Source: a virus
Virus record (IMG/VR): IMGVR_UViG_3300030419_007436
Location: 1-64,000 of that record
Reading direction: 5' to 3' (one strand)
Length of the DNA stretch: 64,000 bases
The position numbers and the translations under genes are program-made. How positions within the stretch are numbered: the first letter of the stretch is position 1; each line of letters begins with the position of its first letter. Shown here piece after piece: positions 29,456-38,067 of this stretch. The notes under the pieces were generated by a model. The model was not told where the DNA came from and searched no databases. It saw only the letters and a list, made by a program, of their open reading frames with translations.

Positions 29456-32400
29456 CTAAATTACATTTGGAAAATCTATTGAAGAATTTTTATGAGACAC
29501 CCATCCATACGCGCGGTGTGGGGTGCACCCGTTTCTTTTTAATTTTCGGATGGCGCCTTGAAGGCCCTGTGTTTTATAAAGGGGATCTGTTCGGGTTAGT
29601 CTAATAAAAAGTTTATTTTCACAACCATGAGATGCCCTAAACATATCATATACCTTCCACGATGTCTCATATAAACCACTTTTATATATTTTTTGTCCTG
29701 ACTGTGCTGGGCCAAGTATGTGGGTCCTAAATAATCTAAAAAACGCCTGGTCTATTTCCTTTCTTTTATAAACCGCTGTGTCTTGCAATTGTATTAATCT
29801 TTTTTTCAACTCAGGTATAAAATTACAGTCACCGGTGTCGGGGGCCCTTCTTTGAGACGGGGGCTTTCCCCATAAAATTCTTGCATGGCCATGCTGAAGA
29901 CCGGCATTCGGACCGGCCTCGAATCCTAATAAAACCATTGCAATTATTCTATCATAATCAACCCAACCACCAGACCTACCCTCCTTGTGGTATCTAGATT
30001 TATTTGCAAGATAAAATTTTTGATTTTTTGCTACTGTGTGAAAAGAACCGTTAACAACCTCATAGGTCCCTTGAGGGCCGGTTTCATTTCTAAAGGGTAT
30101 ATTTAGATCAAATCCAATTCCCTCTCTGTGATCTTTGTGTCCCGCCACCTTATCAATTCCGTTGGCCCATTCCGGAGAAATATCATGAATTTCCCAAAAT
30201 TGTTTACCAAAGCAACGGGTCCAAACGGGAGACTCTAATACTAAATCAATAAAATTCCCAATGTGTCCGACGCCAAAAGAATAATCGCGGCGTGATGGGG
30301 CAATAATAGTGCGTGAGTATTTTATTTCTTTATAATTTATTAAACCAAGTGGGTTTTTGGGGCGACCTTGGCCATTGTCAATACATTCTATTTTTCCCTT
30401 TTGTACTTCTTGAGTGCCTGCTTTGTTTGTGTCTTTGCATTTTGAAAGACACTTCTTATCTATTTTTGGTTTGCTTGTCAGCGCTGTATGTCTTTTTATA
30501 TTGTCTTTCTGACAGTCTATGGCTGGTACTTTTAAATCATATTTATTTCCTATTTGTGGATATGTTACGCTGATGATTTCGCCTTTAAAATTTACTGCTT
30601 GGCCTTTTGGATTATATGAAGCTGGTATTTGAGATGGCAGTGGAGGTGTGTTGGGATCATTTGCTATTGCATTGACTTCTTCTTGAGTAAGTGGTGCACG
30701 TGACGCTTTATATGAATCGGCCAACAGAGACTCTGCACTAAATTTTTCTATAACAACTTGGTATGCAGTTCTTACTGTTTCGGGAAGACATCTTTCTATA
30801 TAGAGTCCATTGAGGTCGCTAAGCGTTTCTCCTTCTACTTTTTTATCCCCATTAAATTTATCTGCGTCGACTTTATCATCATTTTTGTATTTTTTCAATG
30901 TATTTTCATATGTTGAGGGTGATGCATTTTCTTGATTTTTTGAATAATAAGTATGTATCTCAAAATCTTTGCCGGGTTCAATGAGCTTCTTTTGGGCCCA
31001 ATTATTATAAATGTGTTCAAATACAGCCTTGACTGCATAGGAAGAATCTAAATAATCAACTCTCTGTAATTTTACCCCATCTATGCTTGGGTTTTGCAAG
31101 GATGTAATGGCGGCTGTTAGTGATTGATATCCCCCTGAAAAAGATTTAAAACTAATAAATTTTGGTTTTACGCCTCCCCATTGAGGAGTACCCTCTTCTG
31201 TACTTTGTATATATTGTAAAACCTTATTGTGAAACATTCTAAAATCGCCATATTCGGCGCCACCAAAAGTTGATTTTGACGCCTGCTGATTCGTCTTGAC
31301 GTTTAAGTCCATTGTAACATAAATTATATTTCTTCTTTGGTGGGGGGCCACAACCATGTTGTTTAAAATACTAAATATTTTTTCGGACACCGATTGTTGA
31401 AAATAGCTACCGCCTGGGCCATGAAAAAAATAAATTAATTCATAAGGTTTTTTCGGATCAGAAAATGTTGGTTTAAATATGGCGGCGCGGCCGGGTACGC
31501 CAGGAACTTTTCCAATATTAATATTTTTAAATAATATTGCTTTCCCATTAAATTTTTTCCAAAGGGCGCCCTTTGATACTGCTTCACCTTTCATGTCCCA
31601 ATTATCACCCTTTGCTGAAAATATTTTTTCATTAAATTTTCGTTCAATAATTTTTTTGATATCTGCAACAGGGATTTCATGTGCACTATTAATATATTCT
31701 AACCATCTTATCGATGGTGCAGATTTTCCATGTCCTTTAAATATTATATTGTTCAAAGGGAAACTAAATTGAAACTCAGTTTCCTTCTTCGTATCAATAT
31801 AATAATTGCCACTTTGATTGGCATGTTTTAAATAGGTCTTCGCATCTTCAAAATTATCAACTGTGGCAGGCGACGTAAAAGTGTTTGTTTTTAAACCGAA
31901 AGCACCATTATAAAACTGGCCATTATACAGCCCTTCTACTTCTCCTTTAATCTCTTCTGGTGTATTTAATAAAAATGTGTCCGGGTTTGATCTCATATGA
32001 GTAATGGTTCCCAAAAAAGATGAAAACGCCTTTCTGGGTAAAGATTGCGTGCCTCTTGCCCAAGACAAATGTATTTCAAAAAGAGTGTCAGAATCAATTG
32101 CAGAAAATATCTCTTTTATATCATTATCATGATAGGCGTTACGCGCTGTGCTGCTATAATCTGAATGGAAAAATTGTATTTTTTTTAATTTTCCTCCGAA
32201 AAGAGGCTCTTTCGACACCTTCGCCACCTTTTTATTTCTTAAGAGGCCTTTGCGCGCCAGGTTTGATATGGCGATTCCACCGTAACCCAATGCGGACAAT
32301 GTAACTTGGCTTATCTTCGATGCATCTGGTACTCCAAATTTTTCCACAAGAAGCTGTTTTATTTGTGTATGTAGCGCCTCCATATCGCCGCACTCTTCAG

Positions 32401-33646
32401 GTGTTGCTGGTTTGTTATCAAGACTTGTGCCCCAAGGAAGATATCCATTTGTTTTTCCTTTATAATATGCTGAAGTTCCGTCTACATTCCATGCGGCCCA
32501 ATGTCGCATTGTATATCTTTCGGCCCAGCTATATAAAAGTGGTTGTATGTGTGTTTGTTTTCTTGGATAACCGGTTGGATCTTTGACATTGCCAGCGGAC
32601 CACAACATCTCTGGCATAACAAAAATAAAATTGCGGCGTCCCCCTAACTTATTTGCAGTACCATATTTTTTTGAAGTCATTTTATTCAGAGTACGACCCA
32701 AACTTTCCCATTCTGCCCTGCTATTTTTAAAGCCTAAATTATCATGGAAAAAATAAATAAGCTCAAAATCAGATTTGGGGTCTGTTCCTTTCGGCATATA
32801 TATAAAAGTTTGGCGCCCATTGCTTTCTATTGTTCCGACAGTATCATTTGGCCCATTTCCATCAAGTGTGCCAAACCATGAAATCCCCGGGAAAAACTTT
32901 TGCTGAATCGGAGATAAAATATTTTTAAGCCACGATGCATGTGTTTCTCCGGGAATTACTTTATCTTCTGTGTTTCCTTCTCCACTAATAATTGGAGGGG
33001 CAACATTATTTAAAAGGGGTACTCTCTTAAAATTTCCAATACAATCTCCAATTGATCCGCCGTTTTTATATTGTTTATTACATATAAATTCGTTTCTTAA
33101 GCACTCGTCAAAATCATTTTTATGATTGTTGTTTTTTAATTTTGCTGCAGTCTTAGAGTCTAGAGGGCCATCATAATAAAATCTATTATTAACAGAAGTT
33201 ACCCAAATTAAATCGCCCGGCACTACGCCCTTTAATTGTGTATCAGTATCTTTTGCTTGTGCTGTTGGGTGTGTATCTATCGCTAAGCTATCAAAAGTAC
33301 TAGGATTTTTTAAGCTTTTTGGTATCGGCAATGAAAAGTGAAGTTCTGGAATTCTAATTTTGTATGTAATTAGTGAATACTTTGAGCTTCCCGGCGTTAG
33401 AGCCTGTACTGCTACATCTTGGGCTGTTTCTTCTGGAGCATTGCCGCCTGCGCAGGGGGCGTCGGTTCTAAGCAATATTGCGACCCACCGCGGACGGTTA
33501 AAATAATTTGGAGTAAATACTTTGTCACGCATGCGCGCTAGTATTGATTGCGCAGACTCAGACTGAAAATCAATACTTTCTTTTGTATTTGGATCTTCTA
33601 AACTATTAAGCGCTCCGGGTGGAGTATCTAATACATTGGCGCCCAT
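29456..33646 (-). CDS. Virion protein with two alpha/beta-hydrolase-like units and a C-terminal murein endopeptidase domain (1396 aa)
   Basis: The C-terminal region has H1170-x2-H1173-x2-G-x3-D1180 (GHKDHREGIGFDL) and H1252-G-H1254-A-R. This matches, in spacing and order, the zinc-binding and catalytic motifs of MepA-type (M74, LAS superfamily) murein endopeptidases. Upstream are two tandem alpha/beta-hydrolase-like units: ELIYFFHDN at about 294 and ELIYFFHGP at about 734, each followed by RRN-I-V and a nucleophile-elbow strand. In unit 2 the elbow reads SFSGG with Ser837; in unit 1 the aligned position is Tyr455 (GYGG), so unit 1 is probably inactive. It is likely a baseplate-hub cell-wall-digesting protein used at DNA entry. 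The hydrolase-unit assignment is weaker than the endopeptidase one. Confidence 0.85.
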   Translation of the reverse strand: MGANVLDTPPGALNSLEDPNTKESIDFQSESAQSILARMRDKVFTPNYFNRPRWVAILLRTDAPCAGGNAPEETAQDVAVQALTPGSSKYSLITYKIRIPELHFSLPIPKSLKNPSTFDSLAIDTHPTAQAKDTDTQLKGVVPGDLIWVTSVNNRFYYDGPLDSKTAAKLKNNNHKNDFDECLRNEFICNKQYKNGGSIGDCIGNFKRVPLLNNVAPPIISGEGNTEDKVIPGETHASWLKNILSPIQQKFFPGISWFGTLDGNGPNDTVGTIESNGRQTFIYMPKGTDPKSDFELIYFFHDNLGFKNSRAEWESLGRTLNKMTSKKYGTANKLGGRRNFIFVMPEMLWSAGNVKDPTGYPRKQTHIQPLLYSWAERYTMRHWAAWNVDGTSAYYKGKTNGYLPWGTSLDNKPATPEECGDMEALHTQIKQLLVEKFGVPDASKISQVTLSALGYGGIAISNLARKGLLRNKKVAKVSKEPLFGGKLKKIQFFHSDYSSTARNAYHDNDIKEIFSAIDSDTLFEIHLSWARGTQSLPRKAFSSFLGTITHMRSNPDTFLLNTPEEIKGEVEGLYNGQFYNGAFGLKTNTFTSPATVDNFEDAKTYLKHANQSGNYYIDTKKETEFQFSFPLNNIIFKGHGKSAPSIRWLEYINSAHEIPVADIKKIIERKFNEKIFSAKGDNWDMKGEAVSKGALWKKFNGKAILFKNINIGKVPGVPGRAAIFKPTFSDPKKPYELIYFFHGPGGSYFQQSVSEKIFSILNNMVVAPHQRRNIIYVTMDLNVKTNQQASKSTFGGAEYGDFRMFHNKVLQYIQSTEEGTPQWGGVKPKFISFKSFSGGYQSLTAAITSLQNPSIDGVKLQRVDYLDSSYAVKAVFEHIYNNWAQKKLIEPGKDFEIHTYYSKNQENASPSTYENTLKKYKNDDKVDADKFNGDKKVEGETLSDLNGLYIERCLPETVRTAYQVVIEKFSAESLLADSYKASRAPLTQEEVNAIANDPNTPPLPSQIPASYNPKGQAVNFKGEIISVTYPQIGNKYDLKVPAIDCQKDNIKRHTALTSKPKIDKKCLSKCKDTNKAGTQEVQKGKIECIDNGQGRPKNPLGLINYKEIKYSRTIIAPSRRDYSFGVGHIGNFIDLVLESPVWTRCFGKQFWEIHDISPEWANGIDKVAGHKDHREGIGFDLNIPFRNETGPQGTYEVVNGSFHTVAKNQKFYLANKSRYHKEGRSGGWVDYDRIIAMVLLGFEAGPNAGLQHGHARILWGKPPSQRRAPDTGDCNFIPELKKRLIQLQDTAVYKRKEIDQAFFRLFRTHILGPAQSGQKIYKSGLYETSWKVYDMFRASHGCENKLFIRLTRTDPLYKTQGLQGAIRKLKRNGCTPHRAYGWVSHKNSSIDFPNVI

Positions 33647-33649
33647 AAG

Positions 33650-33958
33650 TTACTTTTCGCCCCCTTGAATTAAATCAAAAAGCTGTTCTTTATCACTTTC
33701 ATTTAATTCAAGTACTCCATCTTGTTTCTTACTTAAAATATTGGTTAATTTTACTAGCTGTTCATTCGAGCGTTGGAGGGTTTCAACATATTTTGAAGCA
33801 ATTAATCCTAATTGTTTGTGTGTTTCTAAATCATTTGTTTTTTTCATTTCCAATAAGAGGTCTGTTAAAAGAGTTGAAGTTACAGAACGATCATCACGAA
33901 TGTTGGCGATTGATTCGGTAATATATTTTTCAACATTTTCTAGTTTTCCGTGTCCCAC
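33650..33958 (-). CDS. Small helical protein between sigma factor and baseplate genes
   Basis: This 102-aa product is strongly helical and charged (LLTDLLLEMKKTNDLETHKQ, then LQRSNEQLVKLTNILSKKQD), suggesting a coiled coil. The start codon is GTG at 33958, overlapping the last codons of the gp55-like gene by 19 bases; no better start exists in the frame. It ends 3 bases before the 1396-aa gene start. No family was recognised. Such small helical proteins next to gp55 could be transcription co-factors or tail chaperones; neither can be decided here. Confidence 0.7.
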   Translation of the reverse strand: MGHGKLENVEKYITESIANIRDDRSVTSTLLTDLLLEMKKTNDLETHKQLGLIASKYVETLQRSNEQLVKLTNILSKKQDGVLELNESDKEQLFDLIQGGEK

Positions 33959-34632
33959 TTCTTTTTAAAATCCCTATATCTGGCTCTTATTTTGTTTAAT
34001 GAACTTACAACCTGTTTAGTGTTTAAACCAGTAATTTCTCGTATGTATAGGTAAATAGCTTTCTTATTAAAAATTTCTATATTTTCAGACTCCTCAAAAA
34101 GAATCTTAACAGCTTGAATAACTTTTTTCTCATTTTGCCTAACCGGTAATTTTTCCCAGGCATGAATTTGTTCTTTAAAAGAAAGCCAAAATTCTTTTTT
34201 TATTGCGTCCTGAACCACCGTGTTATAAACAACCAACGGGTTTGATCCGTTTTCGCTATCTGTTGTAGAACAATAATCTTCAATTAATACTTCTCTTTTT
34301 GATTGTTGTACTGTTTTTTTAACCTTGTGTATAAACCAGTTTTTTGTTATAACACTAAAATATGAAAAGGCTTTGGAACCCCTGTTCGGATCATACTTAT
34401 CAAGTATAGTTATTAACCAGTTTTTACAATCATCTTTTAAACAATCTACGTTTGGTAAGTTTGTAAATTTATAAGTATATACAATTTTATCTACCATTTC
34501 ATCGAAGGCTGGGCCAATATAAGTATTATATAGCTCATTTCTCGTTTTCATGTCTCTTGTTGAACAATAATCAATTATTGCCTGTTCATGTACTTTAGTA
34601 AAGTATAAGTTCTTTTTTCTAGTTCGTGCCAT
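33940..34632 (-). CDS. 55: Late-transcription sigma factor, T4 gp55-like
   Basis: The product is 230 aa. Its middle contains CKNWLITILDKYDPNRGSKA followed by FSYFSVITKNWFIHKVKK, the region-2-like signature of gp55 sigma factors that bind host RNA polymerase and recognise the TATAAATA late box. The C-terminal part (LNTKQVVSSLNKIRARYRDF) looks like a short helix-turn-helix tail. T4 gp55 is 185 aa, so this one is slightly longer. In the window a good TATAAATA box lies in the divergent gap at 60317. It sits immediately before the structural module, as expected for late control. I see no gp33 or gp45 in the window. Confidence 0.9.
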   Translation of the reverse strand: MARTRKKNLYFTKVHEQAIIDYCSTRDMKTRNELYNTYIGPAFDEMVDKIVYTYKFTNLPNVDCLKDDCKNWLITILDKYDPNRGSKAFSYFSVITKNWFIHKVKKTVQQSKREVLIEDYCSTTDSENGSNPLVVYNTVVQDAIKKEFWLSFKEQIHAWEKLPVRQNEKKVIQAVKILFEESENIEIFNKKAIYLYIREITGLNTKQVVSSLNKIRARYRDFKKKWDTEN

Positions 34633-34635
34633 AAT

Positions 34636-34947
34636 TTATTCTTCTATATTGTCTTCATCATAATCTTCTTCGTCGCCAGGTTCATAATTAATATCATATA
34701 TTGCTCGAAAGCTTTTCGCTCTTTCTGAAATTGATTTTGAGTGTCTCAAAAGGTTCTCTAAGGTTGTATCGCCATAAAACCTCTCCAGTTGATATACAAG
34801 ATCAACATGGTTAGAATATTCCTCCAATAAAATAAATAAGCCCTCTAGTTCGTCAGATATATTAAGAAATTTTTTTAATAATTTAACAAGGTACCATATA
34901 AAAAAAACATTTATTAAAACTGATATGGTTAATATTATTTCAAGCAT
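34636..34947 (-). CDS. Small membrane-anchored acidic protein
   Basis: This 103-aa protein has one N-terminal membrane segment (residues about 3-25, IILTISVLINVFFIWYLVKL), a helical middle (ISDELEGLFILLEEYSNHVD, then LERFYGDTTLENLLRHSKS) and a very acidic C-terminal tail (PGDEEDYDEDNIEE). The organisation resembles conserved hypotheticals next to gp55 in marine T4-like phages, to my recollection. It overlaps the zinc-ribbon gene by 8 bases. Function is unknown; the orientation suggests a short N-terminal anchor with the rest in the cytoplasm. Confidence 0.8.
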   Translation of the reverse strand: MLEIILTISVLINVFFIWYLVKLLKKFLNISDELEGLFILLEEYSNHVDLVYQLERFYGDTTLENLLRHSKSISERAKSFRAIYDINYEPGDEEDYDEDNIEE

Positions 34948-35188
34948 TTTTATTCTTTAGTTCTTCCTTTTGGTCTTTTAAATCATTTTTTGCATCTTCT
35001 ATAAATTCTTTGACGTGGGAGCCGACTTTTTGTTTTGAGTCTTTTTTAGCATTAAAAAACATCGAGGGCTTCCTAACCAAAGTACCTATAGTTTCACACA
35101 CATCACAATATTCTATTTTTTCAGACATTGAGTGACTTATTTTTGTGGAGGACCCACATTTGGTACATTCATAAATATAAATTGGCAT
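34940..35188 (-). CDS. FmdB-type zinc-ribbon protein
   Basis: This 82-aa product opens MPIYIYECTKCG and has a second knuckle EYCDVCETIG, giving the C-x2-C...C-x2-C zinc ribbon typical of FmdB-family (CxxC_CxxC_SSSS) small regulators. A basic, helical C-terminal tail follows (DAKNDLKDQKEELKNKNA). The gene overlaps the membrane-anchored gene by 8 bases and is one base from the 80-aa gene. FmdB-like proteins are linked to regulation, but their molecular role is unclear; DNA or RNA polymerase contact is a guess from its place beside the sigma factor. Confidence 0.85.
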   Translation of the reverse strand: MPIYIYECTKCGSSTKISHSMSEKIEYCDVCETIGTLVRKPSMFFNAKKDSKQKVGSHVKEFIEDAKNDLKDQKEELKNKNA

Positions 35189-35189
35189 T

Positions 35190-35432
35190 TTAAGTCTGCT
35201 GTGATTGTTCTACTTTAATTTCTTCGCGATCAAAATTTTGTTGCAATTTTTCCTCAAATTCATCATTAAATTTTAAAATGGGGGGATTCATAACAACTAG
35301 CCCCTCTTCTGATAATTTAAATTTAAATCCCTTTAATACAGGGACAATATCGCTCTGCTCCATCAAACTTTTTTGTAAAGCCATCATAACAGAGCCGAGG
35401 GCTTGGTCTGAAAAATTAAATTCTTTACTCAT
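35190..35432 (-). CDS. Conserved-looking small phage protein (80 aa), unknown
   Basis: The reading frame encodes DQALGSVMMALQKSLMEQSD followed by IVPVLKGFKFKL and NPPILKFN, an arrangement I associate with a small conserved protein near gp55 in marine T4-like phages (from memory, not verified). The C-terminus is polar. It overlaps the first sugar-cluster gene by 8 bases, so the transition from late-regulatory to glycan genes is seamless. No function can be assigned. Confidence 0.75.
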   Translation of the reverse strand: MSKEFNFSDQALGSVMMALQKSLMEQSDIVPVLKGFKFKLSEEGLVVMNPPILKFNDEFEEKLQQNFDREEIKVEQSQQT

Positions 35433-36318
35433 TTTTTTCTCCTTGTAGGCTAAACTTTTTACTTAGCCAATCTGAAATATAATTTTGTAATTTAACGTTA
35501 GGGCTCCACCCTAATAATTTTTGTGTTTTAGATATATCTGCTAGTGTTATCCATGCTTCTCCGGGGCGTGCGTCGATATGCTCCACGTCTTCCTTATACA
35601 TTGCTGCCAACTCATTAATAGAGTGGTTTGTACCCGTTCCTAAGTTAAAAATCTCACCTTTCCATGTGTCTTTTGACATAGCAATTAAGGCCGAACAAAT
35701 ATCTTTAACGTTGGTAAAGTCCCTTCGTTGCTCTCCAGTGCCCGTTATTGTTAAAGGCTGGTCAAACAACATTTGTTTCTCAAAGATGCCAATAACCGTG
35801 GCGTATGGGCCTGAGCGCAGGTGTCGAGGGCCATAAACATTAAAAAATCGTGCAATTGTAGTGCTCACACCATAAACTTCTGAGTAAAGTTTACATATTT
35901 CTTCTCCTTGCCACTTGGAAAAGGCATAAGGATTTAAATATACTCCACCATAAAATGAACTGGAACCGGCGTAAACTACTTTTACATTATTTTTTCTGGC
36001 GTATTCACATACCAAAGAAGTGCCTTTGGTATTAACATCTAAAGTTTCGCTCGGTCTATCAAAACTTGGTTGAATTCTGGCTAGGGCGGCCAAATGAAAT
36101 ACAACATCAATATCTTTAAGCATTTCGAAAGAGTCTGCAATCTCAAAGACGTGTCGCAAATCTTGAAAAATATATTTTGCCTTTTCATTACAGTTTTCCA
36201 TTTTTCCTGTATCTAGGTTGTCGATAACAACGACGTTATTTTCTGGATCTTCAACAAGTATATCAACCAAATTACTCCCTATAAACCCACAACCTCCTGT
36301 AACTAAAATATTTGTCAT
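35425..36318 (-). CDS. NAD-dependent sugar epimerase/dehydratase (GalE-like SDR)
   Basis: This 297-aa extended short-chain dehydrogenase has the N-terminal GGCGFIGSN dinucleotide motif, D-N-L-D-TG, the FHLAALA strand, a Ser-rich active-site strand (AGSSSFYGG) and the Y-x3-K pair (YAFSK). RFFNVYGP and RRDFTNVKD, substrate-side signatures of UDP-hexose 4-epimerases, also occur. It therefore probably interconverts or dehydrates a UDP- or GDP-activated sugar. It is the promoter-distal end of the glycan cluster as transcribed, followed by the sigma-factor group. The exact substrate cannot be read from the sequence. Confidence 0.88.
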   Translation of the reverse strand: MTNILVTGGCGFIGSNLVDILVEDPENNVVVIDNLDTGKMENCNEKAKYIFQDLRHVFEIADSFEMLKDIDVVFHLAALARIQPSFDRPSETLDVNTKGTSLVCEYARKNNVKVVYAGSSSFYGGVYLNPYAFSKWQGEEICKLYSEVYGVSTTIARFFNVYGPRHLRSGPYATVIGIFEKQMLFDQPLTITGTGEQRRDFTNVKDICSALIAMSKDTWKGEIFNLGTGTNHSINELAAMYKEDVEHIDARPGEAWITLADISKTQKLLGWSPNVKLQNYISDWLSKKFSLQGEKNE

Positions 36319-36329
36319 TTTCTATTTCC

Positions 36330-37142
36330 TTATATTCTTATCCAACTTTCTGGTATTAAATCCGCTGTTTCTTTTTTATTAGAAGACACTCTTTTTGGGC
36401 CAAACCAACACCATGGCGAAACCACCTTTTTGTCTTTGTTTTTGTTTAAGTAAGCTGCCCACCATGAAAAAGTAGAATTAGCTATTATATTGTTTTTTAT
36501 TTTTGACATCAAGTACATATCAACCACATCTAATTCTCCCTCAATATAAATTTTTTCAGTTGAGCCAAGAAAATCTGTGTTATTTTTTACCCAATTAATA
36601 TCATCACTGAACAATACTAGAGTATCATATTCCCCAATCTTATTTAACGCATTAAGATAGTAGCTTTCTTCCAATTGGCAATACAAATTTTCAAATTTTA
36701 GGTAATCCTTTCTTCTAAAGTGAAGTGCTACTGCATTCTTTTTATATAAATATTCATATTTTTTATCTATTGAATCTGTATAGAAATCTGGTAAGGAAAA
36801 CATGTCTTGTATATGTTCTTCATAATCGTGAAAGTATTTATACGATTGAAAGTATCCATATATACATAAATCCTCTTTATATTCAATCTTATTGTATATT
36901 GTACTGGTGTATGATTTTTCGGTATATCTATTTTTCACAAACTTTTTATCAAATGCGCTTTTATTTAATTTGTGAAATATACTGTTCCCATAAAAATCGT
37001 AAGGATGAAAATTTAAATCAGGAAATACTGCTTTATCGTTGTTTTCTTTTGCCAACCCTAGAGCAGTTGCTATACAAAACATCTGATTTCCCAATCCATT
37101 ATTAGAGGTAGGACAATAACCTAAGACATCACACGTAATCAA
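36330..37142 (-). CDS. Alpha-1,2-fucosyltransferase-like (GT11)
   Basis: The 270-aa product carries the GT11 motifs: GLGNQMF near residue 16, LHFRRKDY (the H-x-R-R-x-D donor-site motif) in the middle and NSTFSWWAAYL near the C-terminus. It would transfer L-fucose from GDP-fucose, in line with gmd and fcl next door. The start is a TTG at 37142 preceded by a GGGGG stretch; the next in-frame ATG falls inside GLGNQMF and would destroy the motif. The length fits GT11 enzymes. It abuts fcl with one base between. Confidence 0.92.
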   Translation of the reverse strand: MITCDVLGYCPTSNNGLGNQMFCIATALGLAKENNDKAVFPDLNFHPYDFYGNSIFHKLNKSAFDKKFVKNRYTEKSYTSTIYNKIEYKEDLCIYGYFQSYKYFHDYEEHIQDMFSLPDFYTDSIDKKYEYLYKKNAVALHFRRKDYLKFENLYCQLEESYYLNALNKIGEYDTLVLFSDDINWVKNNTDFLGSTEKIYIEGELDVVDMYLMSKIKNNIIANSTFSWWAAYLNKNKDKKVVSPWCWFGPKRVSSNKKETADLIPESWIRI

Positions 37143-37143
37143 A

Positions 37144-38067
37144 TTATATCCCCCTTATATTGGGATAGTTTTTTTCAAACCACCCACACACATTGGACAG
37201 ACTTTCATAAAAGTCTGTGTATTTTTCCTGCTTCCACCCAAGAGAAATTAACTTTGAATTATCGGACGGTTTTCTATATTGTCCTTTTGGCATATCTGTT
37301 TGCCAAACTATTTCTCCATTGTAATCCAATATTTCTGCAATCATGTTGGCTACATTTTTTATAGAATACTCTTTCGTGTTTCCGACATTGATTGGAGTTT
37401 CATCGTTATATTTATCAAGTAAAAATAAAATAATTTTTGATAAATCTTTTGAATATGTGAATTCTCTTAGAGGAGATCCATCTCCCCATAAATATACAGA
37501 ATTATTACTCTTTTTTGCTTCATATATTTTTCTAATTATAGCTGGTAGAACGTGACTATCTTCTAAATCAAAATTATCATTTTCACCAAATAGATTGTTT
37601 GGTACGATAGTTACAAAATTACAATCATATTGTCTTCTATATGCTCTAGATTGAATGTCCGCCATTCTCTTAACGTGTGCATACGCAAAATTTGACTGAT
37701 GTGGTTCTCCATTATGAATGTCTTTTTCTACAAGAGGATAGCTTACAACATCAGGATAAACACATGTACTTAAAACTGATAAAACCTTTTTTACATTATA
37801 TTCTTTCGCGTAATGCAAAACATTTGTGCTAATCATTGTATTTTCATAATAAAAGTCGGCTAACTTGTCCATATTAGCTTTTATCCCTCCGACCTTAGCA
37901 GCTAAATGAATAACACAATCTGGTTTATGATCTTTGTACATTTGCTCACACTGCTCACTTTTAATCAAGTTGTAGTCTTGTGAAGAAATATAAACCGCAC
38001 TCTCCAAATCTTGTTTAAGTGCGGTACCGATCATTCCAGAACCTCCTGTAACTAAAATTTTACTCAT
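37144..38067 (-). CDS. fcl: GDP-L-fucose synthase
   Basis: This 307-aa SDR has GGSGMIGTAL at the N-terminus, AAKVGGIKAN, LSTCVYPDV and the Y-x3-K pair YAHVK, followed by NLFGENDNFD. These are the signature segments of GDP-4-keto-6-deoxymannose 3,5-epimerase/4-reductase (WcaG/Fcl). It makes GDP-L-fucose from the product of Gmd. It overlaps gmd as ATGA and lies beside the GT11 fucosyltransferase, making a complete two-step pathway plus transferase. GDP-mannose itself must come from the host, since no manB/manC is in the window. Confidence 0.95.
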   Translation of the reverse strand: MSKILVTGGSGMIGTALKQDLESAVYISSQDYNLIKSEQCEQMYKDHKPDCVIHLAAKVGGIKANMDKLADFYYENTMISTNVLHYAKEYNVKKVLSVLSTCVYPDVVSYPLVEKDIHNGEPHQSNFAYAHVKRMADIQSRAYRRQYDCNFVTIVPNNLFGENDNFDLEDSHVLPAIIRKIYEAKKSNNSVYLWGDGSPLREFTYSKDLSKIILFLLDKYNDETPINVGNTKEYSIKNVANMIAEILDYNGEIVWQTDMPKGQYRKPSDNSKLISLGWKQEKYTDFYESLSNVCGWFEKNYPNIRGI

